The translations under genes were made by a program, and so were the position numbers. Below, piece by piece: positions 1 to 8,637 of a stretch of DNA of 64,000 bases. Source of the DNA: Alphaproteobacteria bacterium AO1-B (lineage in GTDB: Bacteria > Pseudomonadota > Alphaproteobacteria > Rhizobiales > Stappiaceae); contig MLAX01000001.1 in the NCBI GenBank assembly GCA_001890945.1, positions 310,001-374,000 of the forward strand, read 5' to 3'. Under the pieces are notes generated by a model. That model worked only from the letters and a program-made list of their open reading frames with translations. It had not been told where the DNA came from and ran no database searches. Each line of letters starts with the position of its first letter. The stretch's first letter is position 1.

Positions 1-409
<409 letters not shown>

Positions 410-473
410 TTCCGGAACCTTGCCATACTAGATATGGTGAGGGCTGCGATTCGGCATTGTGAACAAAAAAATG

Positions 474-506
474 CAGGACCCTTCAATTTGAAGGGTCCTG
501 TTAACT
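474..506 (+). terminator. rho-independent terminator of ahcY
   Basis: A near-perfect palindrome (CAGGACCCTTCAA paired with TTGAAGGGTCCTG) is followed by TTAACTTTT. It lies 65 bases after the ahcY stop. Confidence 0.85.
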
Positions 507-659
507 TTTCAGCAAGGGACTCTTCTGCGCGATTCTCAAAAAGGTTATGGTTTTAGCGAATCAGAGGCCAGAAGGCGGATGTCTTTGATTTGCTCCCAAT
601 AATCGGGGGCTGCATCCCGTTAGAATTAGCGGGCGAAGGCGGTGTAAGGGGATCTTGGA

Positions 660-3173
660 ATGCCGGAAGGCAGCGGAAACGGCGTGCGAGGCCGCACGAC
701 GTGGCAGGATTGGAGTCTTAAAACGATCAAACTCGGCAGTGTGTCGGGATTGGCGATGGCTCTGTCTGGCAGCCCTGCTGCGGCCGCGGATTTTCTGTCC
801 GGCACACTTGCGGCAATCAATCCCGACACAATGGTCATGTTTGGCGCCCTTGGCGGCATGTGTGCCTTTGCAGTCACTGCAGCTATTGCGCTGGTGCGCC
901 ACCGTGCTCAATCCGGCCAATTGACAGAGGCGCTTGAACAGGAAAAGCGCGATCTCAAGTTCCGCGTCGACCGCCTTGAAGCCATGCTGAATACAGATGA
1001 ACAGCGCGTCATTGTCTGGACGGGCAATGGCGCGATGCCACAGATCTGGGGCATTCTTCCTGAAAAGTCAGGTGTTCCGCGTCCACCGGCCCAGCTGCTG
1101 GCTTTCGGCAGTTGGCTGACGGCAAAATGCGCAGGCGATCTTGAGCGTCATCTGGACCTTCTATTCCGCACAGGCGAAACGTTCAACACTACACTCAAGA
1201 CCCGGACTGGCAGTTACGTGGAAGCACTGGGCCGCACGACGGGTGGTGCGGTGGTGTTGCGACTCCGGGATCTCACGGGTGAGCGCCAGGCGCAGGCTGA
1301 ACTTCAAACCCGCAACGCAAAGATCTCTGGTGAGCTGCACATGTTGCATGCGCTCCTCGACGCGATGCCGGCCCCTGCTTGGCAACGGGATGCCGAGGGT
1401 AATGTCATCTGGGCGAATGACGCTTATGCAGAAGCGGTCGAGATGCCCGATGCGCAAGCGGCCGTCAAAGAAGGGGCGACCTTCCTCGATGCCGCGGCGC
1501 GCACTGCAATGGCCGTTCAGCGAAACGAAGATGGCTGCTTCAGTGCGCGCATTCCAATCGTTGCATCCGGTCAGCGCCGGGTGTTTGAAATCACCGATGT
1601 CAACGCGAATGTCGGCGGTGCCGGTATTGCCGTGGACATCAGCGAACTGGAACAGGCGCAAAAAGAACTTGGCCGTGCAGAAGAGTTCCATGGCCGGACA
1701 CTGGATCAGCTGGCCGCCGCTGTTGCGATTTATAGCGGCGACCGGAAGCTGCAGTTCTATAATGCTGCCTTCCGTCAGCTTTGGGATCTTGATCCCGCCT
1801 TTCTGGAAAGCCATCCGGAAGATGGTGCGGTCCTTGACGCCCTGCGGGCTGCTCGGAAGTTGCCCGAACAAGCGGATTACCGCGGTTGGCGCAACAAGAT
1901 GCTGGAAGGCTATCAGTCGCTCGAAGCGCGTGAGAGCTGGTGGCATTTGCCGGATGGCCGCACCTTGCGGGTGATCGCCAACCCGCATCCGCAAGGCGGT
2001 GTGACCTATATCTATGAGAACGTCACTGAGCAGCTGGATCTTGAAAGCCGCTACAACGCTCTGACACGAGTTCAGGGTGAAACGCTGGACAATTTGTCCG
2101 AAGCCGTCGCAGTGTTCGGGTCTGACGGAAAATTGCGGCTTTGGAACCCGGCTTTTGGCCGGATCTGGGATCTTGAAGAAGACCAGCTGTCCAAGTTCCC
2201 GCATGTCAATGAAGTGGTCAGCGCGTGCGCGTTGAACGACTATGAGAAAACGGCTTGGGAGCAACTCGCCAGCAATGTAACTGGCTTGGTCGACAACCGA
2301 ACGCAGAATGTCAGTCGATTGGAGCGCCACAATGGTGCTGTGCTAGACTATGCAACGGTGCCCTTGCCGGATGGTGGAACGCTCGTCACGTTCGTGGATG
2401 TGACCGACAGTGTGAATGTGGAGCGGGCGCTTCTTGAAAAGAACGAGGCGCTTGAACAGGCCGATCAGATCAAGAACGCATTCATCCAGCACGTCTCCTA
2501 TGAGCTGCGCTCGCCTTTGACCAACATCATAGGATTTGCGCAGCTTCTGGCAGATCCGAAGTTTGGCGATCTCACCGAAAAACAGGGCGAATACGCCGAT
2601 TACATCCAGTCTTCCTCGTCGGCGCTGCTTGCCATCATCAACGACATTTTGGACCTTGCCACGCTTGACGCCGGGATCATGGAGCTGGATCTGCGCGAAG
2701 TGGATCTTGCAAGCACCGTTGAAGCGGCAGTCGAAGGGTTGAAAGACCGGATCGCCGAAGCACGCATAAATCTCAGGACCCAGGTTCCGGACAACATCGG
2801 CAATATGATCGCGGACGAAAAACGCCTGCGTCAGGTCCTGTTCAATCTCATCTCCAACGCTGTGCGGTATTCTGAGCCCGACGGCATTGTCGACATCAGC
2901 TGCGACCGGGACGACGACAAGGTGACCTTTGTTGTCCAAGACCATGGTCTCGGCATCCCTGCGGAAATTCTAACCCAGGTCTTCAATCGTTTTGTCGGTC
3001 ATGACACGGGCGCGCGCCGCCAGGGTGCGGGCCTCGGCCTTGCCATCGTCAAAAGCTTCGTTGAGCTTCATGGCGGAACGGTCGACATCGACAGCGTCGT
3101 CGGCAAGGGTACGACCGTGACCTGCGTCTTCCCAGCGCATCCGGATCTGGCTGATCAGGCTGCGGCCGAATAA
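660..3173 (+). CDS. divL: DivL-type cell-cycle histidine kinase homologue with tyrosine at the H-box
   Basis: This is an 837-residue sensor-kinase-like protein. A hydrophobic stretch (about 57-79) suggests one membrane anchor, followed by a coiled linker. PAS-like segments lie at about 225-335, 345-455 and 470-585. The kinase core follows: H-box region at 601-620, N-box (RQVLFNLISNAVRYS), G1 (DHGLGIP) and G2 (GAGLGLAIVKSF). The residue expected to be the phospho-accepting histidine is Tyr614 (HVSYELRSPL), the known hallmark of Caulobacter DivL, which acts in the DivK-CckA-CtrA pathway mainly as a regulator rather than a normal histidine kinase. The ATG has an upstream AAGGGGAT. The tsaE fusion gene starts 13 bases after the stop, suggesting co-transcription. 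A generic PAS histidine kinase is the alternative, but the tyrosine makes DivL far more likely. Confidence 0.9.
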   Translation: MPEGSGNGVRGRTTWQDWSLKTIKLGSVSGLAMALSGSPAAAADFLSGTLAAINPDTMVMFGALGGMCAFAVTAAIALVRHRAQSGQLTEALEQEKRDLKFRVDRLEAMLNTDEQRVIVWTGNGAMPQIWGILPEKSGVPRPPAQLLAFGSWLTAKCAGDLERHLDLLFRTGETFNTTLKTRTGSYVEALGRTTGGAVVLRLRDLTGERQAQAELQTRNAKISGELHMLHALLDAMPAPAWQRDAEGNVIWANDAYAEAVEMPDAQAAVKEGATFLDAAARTAMAVQRNEDGCFSARIPIVASGQRRVFEITDVNANVGGAGIAVDISELEQAQKELGRAEEFHGRTLDQLAAAVAIYSGDRKLQFYNAAFRQLWDLDPAFLESHPEDGAVLDALRAARKLPEQADYRGWRNKMLEGYQSLEARESWWHLPDGRTLRVIANPHPQGGVTYIYENVTEQLDLESRYNALTRVQGETLDNLSEAVAVFGSDGKLRLWNPAFGRIWDLEEDQLSKFPHVNEVVSACALNDYEKTAWEQLASNVTGLVDNRTQNVSRLERHNGAVLDYATVPLPDGGTLVTFVDVTDSVNVERALLEKNEALEQADQIKNAFIQHVSYELRSPLTNIIGFAQLLADPKFGDLTEKQGEYADYIQSSSSALLAIINDILDLATLDAGIMELDLREVDLASTVEAAVEGLKDRIAEARINLRTQVPDNIGNMIADEKRLRQVLFNLISNAVRYSEPDGIVDISCDRDDDKVTFVVQDHGLGIPAEILTQVFNRFVGHDTGARRQGAGLGLAIVKSFVELHGGTVDIDSVVGKGTTVTCVFPAHPDLADQAAAE

Positions 3174-3186
3174 GGTTCGCGTCCCC

Positions 3187-4713
3187 ATGGCGTCCCAACC
3201 GCTTCGCGATTTAACTGGAACCTTTCTGTCTTTGTCTTTGAAAGACGAAAGCGATACGCGTCAACTCGCTGAAGACCTTTCGGTAATCCTGAAGTCAGGA
3301 GACCTGTTGTGTCTTTCCGGGGATCTCGGGGCTGGTAAATCCACCTTCAGCCGTGCGCTGATCCGCAATATCGCCAGCGATCCCGATTTGGAAGTTCCGA
3401 GTCCAACCTTCACATTGGTTCAGCCTTACGATTTGCCAAGGCTTCCACTTGCCCATTTCGATCTCTACCGGCTGGAAGAGCCGGAAGAACTTGAGGAACT
3501 GGGCCTGGAAGAAATCCTGGAGGACAGTGCCGCTCTGATTGAGTGGCCGGAGATGGCAGAAGACCTCTTGCCCAAGTCAGCGCTTTGGCTTCAGTTCCGC
3601 CATGGGGGGGATGAGGACACCCGCCAGGTTGAGTTCTTCTCCGAGGATCCGGAATGGGAAAACCGGATTTCCGCGACACTTGAGGTTCGCGCGTTCTTGG
3701 AGGCGGCGACGAACACGAGGCAGATCTCCCGCGAGCATCTGGCCGGGGATGCCTCTCTCCGGACGTTTGAGAAAATCGGCGCGGGGGACGAGCATCTGGT
3801 TCTCATGCGGTGGCCCTTCTCTGATGCAACACTGCCCGAGAAAATTCGGTCTTACATGGACAAGGTTCATCTTGCGAAGGATTGCCGTGCGGTTGCAGCG
3901 ATCGGCGGCGAACTGCGCAAGATCGGCCTCCGCGCACCGGCCATAAAGAGAGCGGATTTCGACAAGGGGCTGGTCCTGTCTGAGTTTCTCGGAAGCGAAA
4001 CGATCGTCGTGGACGGCAAGCCTGTCGCGGAGCGGTACTTCGCCGCTGTCGATGTCCTTGCGGCTATGCATGCCCGGAAGTTTCCGGAAACAGTGGATCT
4101 GGACACGGGTGAAACCTACCAGGTTCCGGCGTACTCCGCTGACGCACTGGTCTCTGAAGCAAATCTCTTGCTGGACTGGTATCTGCCAGAGAAAACCGGA
4201 ACTGAAGCGAGCGATCAAACTAGAGCGGAATTTGAGGCGCTTTGGCGAAGTTTACTGCATGGAATATCGGACGCCCAAAGCGGTTGGGTCCTCAGAGACT
4301 TTCACTCTCCGAACCTGCTTTGGCAGGTCGCGGCATCAGGCACTGATCGCATTGGCCTGATTGATTTTCAGGACACGGTGATCGGACCAGTCGCTTATGA
4401 TGTTGCTTCCTTGCTGTTGGATGCGCGAACGGACATCGACCCTGAACTGGAAAATGCCCTTTTTGATGCTTATCTCCAAAAGCGGAAGGGGCTTGGCCAA
4501 GAAGTCGATCTGGAGGCGTTCAAACAGGCTTATGTCGTTATGGGGGCGCAGAGGATTTCCAAGATCCTCGGCATTTTCGTCCGCCTTGCAAGGCGGGACA
4601 ACAAGCCTGCTTATCTTGGGCACTTGCCAAGGATGGAAGGGTATCTCGACCGGGTGATGACGGCACGCATATTGTCCGATTTGAAAGATTGGTATCAAAG
4701 ACATATTGGATGA
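3187..4713 (+). CDS. tsaE: fusion of TsaE (tRNA t6A synthesis ATPase) and an AmgK-like sugar kinase
   Basis: This 508-residue protein has two parts. Residues 1-160 are TsaE/YjeE, the P-loop protein (GDLGAGKST, 45-53; SPTFTLV after it) needed for threonylcarbamoyladenosine at tRNA position 37. Residues 175-500 are an aminoglycoside-phosphotransferase-fold kinase with the catalytic loop RDFHSPNLLW (370-379) and metal-binding DFQD (393-396). The next gene is a MurU-type nucleotidyltransferase, so the kinase half is probably AmgK, which phosphorylates the anomeric position of MurNAc/GlcNAc in the peptidoglycan recycling route that bypasses GlmU. The fusion and the AmgK-MurU pairing are known family facts from alphaproteobacteria and pseudomonads. 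The substrate here is inferred from context. Both halves keep their catalytic motifs. Confidence 0.9.
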   Translation: MASQPLRDLTGTFLSLSLKDESDTRQLAEDLSVILKSGDLLCLSGDLGAGKSTFSRALIRNIASDPDLEVPSPTFTLVQPYDLPRLPLAHFDLYRLEEPEELEELGLEEILEDSAALIEWPEMAEDLLPKSALWLQFRHGGDEDTRQVEFFSEDPEWENRISATLEVRAFLEAATNTRQISREHLAGDASLRTFEKIGAGDEHLVLMRWPFSDATLPEKIRSYMDKVHLAKDCRAVAAIGGELRKIGLRAPAIKRADFDKGLVLSEFLGSETIVVDGKPVAERYFAAVDVLAAMHARKFPETVDLDTGETYQVPAYSADALVSEANLLLDWYLPEKTGTEASDQTRAEFEALWRSLLHGISDAQSGWVLRDFHSPNLLWQVAASGTDRIGLIDFQDTVIGPVAYDVASLLLDARTDIDPELENALFDAYLQKRKGLGQEVDLEAFKQAYVVMGAQRISKILGIFVRLARRDNKPAYLGHLPRMEGYLDRVMTARILSDLKDWYQRHIG

Positions 4714-4758
4714 TACTGACCGGACGCTGAAGAGCTGATTAGACAACCGAGTACGACG

Positions 4759-5493
4759 ATGACAGACGCGCGCTTTCGCCCTACCAACGCCATGATCCTG
4801 GCCGCCGGCCTAGGCAAGCGGATGCGCCCGCTGACCGCAACCACACCAAAGCCATTGATCGAGGTAAACGGTCAGGCGCTGATCGATCATGGAATGGATC
4901 GGCTGGCGGCTGCAGGTGTGAAAAAATGCGTGGTCAACGTTCATTACCTTGCTGACTTGGTTGAGGTTCATGTCCGGCGACGGCAGGACATGGACATCGT
5001 AATTTCAGACGAGCGCGCCAAGCTTCTGGAAACCGGTGGAGGGATCAAGAATGCGCTGCCGCTGCTCGGAAGCGATCCTTTTTTCCAGCTGAATTCTGAC
5101 ACCTGCTACTGGGTCGAAGGCGTCAAGCCGAATCTCGAGCATATGATCGATGCCTGGGACGACAGCCGCATGGATGCATTGCTTCTTGTGGCTGAAACGG
5201 TGAAGGCTGTGGCTTATACGGGGCGCGGCGATTTTGAAATGGCACGTGATGGCTCGCTCAGCCGAAGGCCGGAAAAAGGCGTCACCCCATTCGCATATGC
5301 GGGTGCTGCGATCTTGCATCCCCGTTTGTTTGAAGACGCTCCGGATGGCCCATTCTCGATGAATGTCTTGTTCGACCGTGCAATCGAAAACGGCCGGTTG
5401 TTTGGTGTCCAGATGGAAGGTGTCTGGCTGCATATTGGGACGCCGGAAGCAATCCGGGCCGCCGAATATGCAGTTCGCGAAAGCGCTGCCTAA
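4759..5493 (+). CDS. murU: MurU-like N-acetylmuramate-1-phosphate uridylyltransferase
   Basis: This 244-residue nucleotidyltransferase starts with the pyrophosphorylase signature AAGLGKRMRPLT and KPLIEVNGQ, the NTP-binding loop and substrate Lys region of the RfbA/GlmU-N family. A DERAKLLETGGGI segment and LNSDTCYW (the metal Asp region) follow. It lacks the left-handed beta-helix acetyltransferase domain of GlmU, as expected for MurU. Placed 45 bases after the AmgK-like kinase, it should convert MurNAc-1-phosphate to UDP-MurNAc in cytoplasmic cell-wall recycling. Similar proteins are often annotated mannose-1-phosphate guanylyltransferase, and sequence alone cannot exclude another sugar nucleotide. 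The addB start codon follows directly after its stop. Confidence 0.82.
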   Translation: MTDARFRPTNAMILAAGLGKRMRPLTATTPKPLIEVNGQALIDHGMDRLAAAGVKKCVVNVHYLADLVEVHVRRRQDMDIVISDERAKLLETGGGIKNALPLLGSDPFFQLNSDTCYWVEGVKPNLEHMIDAWDDSRMDALLLVAETVKAVAYTGRGDFEMARDGSLSRRPEKGVTPFAYAGAAILHPRLFEDAPDGPFSMNVLFDRAIENGRLFGVQMEGVWLHIGTPEAIRAAEYAVRESAA

Positions 5494-5496
5494 GTG

Positions 5497-8400
5497 ATGC
5501 CGGATCAGCCCAGTCTTTTTACAGTTCCGCCCGCCGTATCCTTTCTTGAGACCTTTGTAGACAAGCTTGTTGATGGACAACTCGTTCCAGGGTTCCGGCC
5601 GCTGGATGATCCATTGCTGTTGTCGTCAGCAACGCTCTACCTCCCGACGCGCCGCGCCGCACGCCAGCTGCCAGAGCTGTTCCAAAAGGCTTTTGACGGC
5701 AAGCCTGTGCTTCTGCCAATCATTCGGCCCGTCGGTGATGCCGACGAGGACATCCAATCTCTAAGTTCCGGCCCTGACCTGGAACCGCTGCCGCCGGCAA
5801 TGCCACTGATCGACCGGCATCTCGCAATGACCCGGTTGGTTATGGCCTGGAAAGGCGCATTGCGGCGCGAAGCTCTGGCTCTACGGTCCGATGAGCCGCT
5901 TGGGCTTCCCGCTTCGACCGCCGATGCAGCCTGGCTGGCTGGCGATCTCCTGACCCTGATGGATGAAGTGGAAACGGAAGAGGCGGACTGGAGCGAGCTT
6001 GCCGGGCTGGTGCCGGACGATCATGCTCGCTATTGGCAGATCACGCTGGACTTTCTGCAGATTGTTCAGGAGGCCTGGCCGGCGCATTTGGCAGAACTCG
6101 GAAAGATGGACCCGAAGGCCCGCCGGTCCGCGCTGATCCGGCGGGAAGCCCAACGCATTTCCATGACGTTGCCAAAAGGTCCGGTCATTGTGGCAGGCGT
6201 AACCGGCTCGGTGCCGGCAACGGCTGAACTTCTGAAAGCCGTGGCCGGGTTGGAGCAGGGGGTGATTGTGCTGCCCGGGTTGGATCTGGACCTCGATGAC
6301 CGGTCCTGGGAGGCGCTTGGCAAGCGGTTTGTACCCGGCACACGGCATGGAAGCGGGACAAAAACACCTCCGCCCTTGTCCTCTCATCCGCAGTATTCCC
6401 TGAAACAGCTGCTTGATCGGCTTGGCGTCACGCGGGCGGATGTTTGCGAGCTTGGTGAAGCTGATAATGTGCAGCGCCAACGTCAGAAACTGGTTTCGGA
6501 GGCATTGCGCCCTGCGGACACCTCAGACGGCTGGACAAGGTATCTGGATGCGACCCCGATCGAAGTCCGAGCGGCTGCACTCGGCAATGTCAGTCTCATG
6601 ACGGCCCGTAACGAGGCAGATGAAGCACTGAGCCTTGCGATTGCCTTGCGGGAGGCAATCGAACTCGGCGAGACCGCAGCATTGATCTCCCCGGACCGGA
6701 TGCTCACCCGCCGCGTGGCGGCGGAGCTTGCGCGCTGGAACATCCAGGCTGACGACAGTGCCGGCCGCCCGCTCGATCAAACCGCGCCCGCCATCCTGGC
6801 GATCCTGGCCGCAAAGCTTGCGCTCAATGGCTGTGACCCGATTGACCTTCTGGCGCTTCTGAAACATCCGCTGGCGCGGCTCGGTCTGCCCATCAAGGAC
6901 ATCCGCGCAGCAGCTCGGGCCTTGGAGCGTGGAGTGATCCGCGGCGAGCGGCCCCGCCCCGGTACAAGTGGGTTGATCATGGTTGTAGAGGCCTGCAGAG
7001 CCGCGGCCGAGAATGCACACACGCCGCGCTGGAAAAAGGTGCACGAGGACGATTGGGATGTGATCGCGGATCTCGCAGCACGCCTTCAGAGCGCGCTCGC
7101 ACCGCTAGAGAACATGGCTGGAGATCGGGACCCTGTGCCGGTGGAACACCTCGTTCAGGCGCATGTCGATGTCATGCAGGCGATTTCTGCGGATGAGACA
7201 GGGTCCGCGGATGAACTTTATGCGGCCGAGGCTGGCGAGGCCCTGGCGGCGTTCTGGTCCGGGCTGTTGGAGGCCGAATCCAGCGGCCTTTCTGTGCCAC
7301 CGCACGAATGGCCATCCGTTCTGTCGGCATTGATGTCGGGGGACGCCGTGCGCCGGCGCTTGCCGGGGGATCCGCGGGTGCAAATCCTCGGGCCAATGGA
7401 AGCACGCCTGCAAGCATTCGATTTTGTCATTCTCGGCGGTCTCAACGAGGGCACGTGGCCGCAGCGTACCCGCAACGATCCCTGGCTCAATCGGCCAATG
7501 AAACGGGATATGGGGCTGGAACCCCCAGAGCGGCGCCTGGGAGCAGCAGCCCATGATTTTGCACAAGGGATGGGTGCCAAGCGGGTCCTTCTTTCCCGTG
7601 CCGCAAGGGCTGATGGGGCTCCAACGGTCGCATCAAGATGGCTGCAGCGTCTGACCACTTTGGCCGGACCGGAGATCGCAGCTGCGATGGAGGCGCGGGG
7701 CAACCGCTATTTGCAACTCGCAGCGCTGTTGGATCGCCAAGCAGGTGACGTGCGTCCCGCAGACCGGCCTGCCCCGAAACCTCCTTTGGCGGCTCGGCCG
7801 AAAACGCTTTCGGTGACGGAAATCGAACGGCTTGTGCGGGATCCTTATGCGATCTTTGCCCGGCATTCGTTGGAGTTGCAGCCGGTTGATCCGATCGGTG
7901 GGGAGCCCGGAGCCGCCGACAAGGGCAATCTCATTCACGATGCACTTGCAGAGTTCTTGTCGACCTGGACCGGGCCGTTTGACGAAACGGCGGTGACGGC
8001 TTTGCTTGAGATCGGAGAAGAGCTGTTCGAACCGCTGGATGCGTTCCCGGCAATCCGGGCGCTTTGGTGGCCGCGGTTCCAGCGGATTGCTGAAGGGTTT
8101 GTCGCGTTTGAGGCCAAGAGGTCTTTGCACGTCGAAAAACGGTTCCTGGAGATCGGCGGCGGTGTCGAGCTGAAACTGCCCGGTCTGGATTTCCGCCTGC
8201 GCGGGCGCGCGGACCGCATCGATCTGATGAATTCAGGGTCTCTTTCCGTCATTGACTACAAGACTGGCCAAGTGCCGTCGCAGAAACAGGTGGATGCTTT
8301 GTTATCGCCACAGCTGCCTCTGGAAGCGGCGATGATCCAGCGCGGCGGGTTCAAGGACGTGCCAGCTGGCGAGCCGGTTGGTGAACTGCTTTATCTGCAG

Positions 8401-8637
8401 CTGAAAGGAGGCGCTGACGCCGTGCTCGAAGTCGGCCGGAACCCGAAAGATGCGGCGTTGGAGGAGCTCATCGAGGATGCCTGGCAGCGTCTCGAACAAT
8501 TGATCGCCCATTATGCCAAGGAAGAGACCGGCTATCTTTCCCGGGCCCGCGTCATGCAAGGCCGTCAGATCGATGGTCCTTATGACCATCTGGCACGCGC
8601 GCAAGAATGGGCGCTTGGCGGGGAGGACCCGGCATGA
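5497..8637 (+). CDS. addB: AddB, double-strand break repair nuclease-helicase subunit
   Basis: This large protein of about 1046 residues is the AddB partner of AddA. The C-terminal third carries a RecB-type nuclease domain with GRADRIDL and VIDYKTGQ, the PD-(D/E)XK catalytic core. Conserved helicase-like segments (AALISPDR, LGGLNEGTWP) lie upstream. The alphaproteobacterial AddAB complex resects broken DNA ends and loads RecA. Start: TAA of murU is followed by GTG and then ATG. I chose the ATG at 5497, but GTG at 5494 is equally possible and adds one residue. The stop overlaps the addA start as ATGA, indicating translational coupling. Confidence 0.94.
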   Translation: MPDQPSLFTVPPAVSFLETFVDKLVDGQLVPGFRPLDDPLLLSSATLYLPTRRAARQLPELFQKAFDGKPVLLPIIRPVGDADEDIQSLSSGPDLEPLPPAMPLIDRHLAMTRLVMAWKGALRREALALRSDEPLGLPASTADAAWLAGDLLTLMDEVETEEADWSELAGLVPDDHARYWQITLDFLQIVQEAWPAHLAELGKMDPKARRSALIRREAQRISMTLPKGPVIVAGVTGSVPATAELLKAVAGLEQGVIVLPGLDLDLDDRSWEALGKRFVPGTRHGSGTKTPPPLSSHPQYSLKQLLDRLGVTRADVCELGEADNVQRQRQKLVSEALRPADTSDGWTRYLDATPIEVRAAALGNVSLMTARNEADEALSLAIALREAIELGETAALISPDRMLTRRVAAELARWNIQADDSAGRPLDQTAPAILAILAAKLALNGCDPIDLLALLKHPLARLGLPIKDIRAAARALERGVIRGERPRPGTSGLIMVVEACRAAAENAHTPRWKKVHEDDWDVIADLAARLQSALAPLENMAGDRDPVPVEHLVQAHVDVMQAISADETGSADELYAAEAGEALAAFWSGLLEAESSGLSVPPHEWPSVLSALMSGDAVRRRLPGDPRVQILGPMEARLQAFDFVILGGLNEGTWPQRTRNDPWLNRPMKRDMGLEPPERRLGAAAHDFAQGMGAKRVLLSRAARADGAPTVASRWLQRLTTLAGPEIAAAMEARGNRYLQLAALLDRQAGDVRPADRPAPKPPLAARPKTLSVTEIERLVRDPYAIFARHSLELQPVDPIGGEPGAADKGNLIHDALAEFLSTWTGPFDETAVTALLEIGEELFEPLDAFPAIRALWWPRFQRIAEGFVAFEAKRSLHVEKRFLEIGGGVELKLPGLDFRLRGRADRIDLMNSGSLSVIDYKTGQVPSQKQVDALLSPQLPLEAAMIQRGGFKDVPAGEPVGELLYLQLKGGADAVLEVGRNPKDAALEELIEDAWQRLEQLIAHYAKEETGYLSRARVMQGRQIDGPYDHLARAQEWALGGEDPA

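Noticed and set aside
1161..2330. 389-codon minus-strand frame inside divL
   Set aside because: No start signal or family motif. The plus-strand product is a complete kinase.
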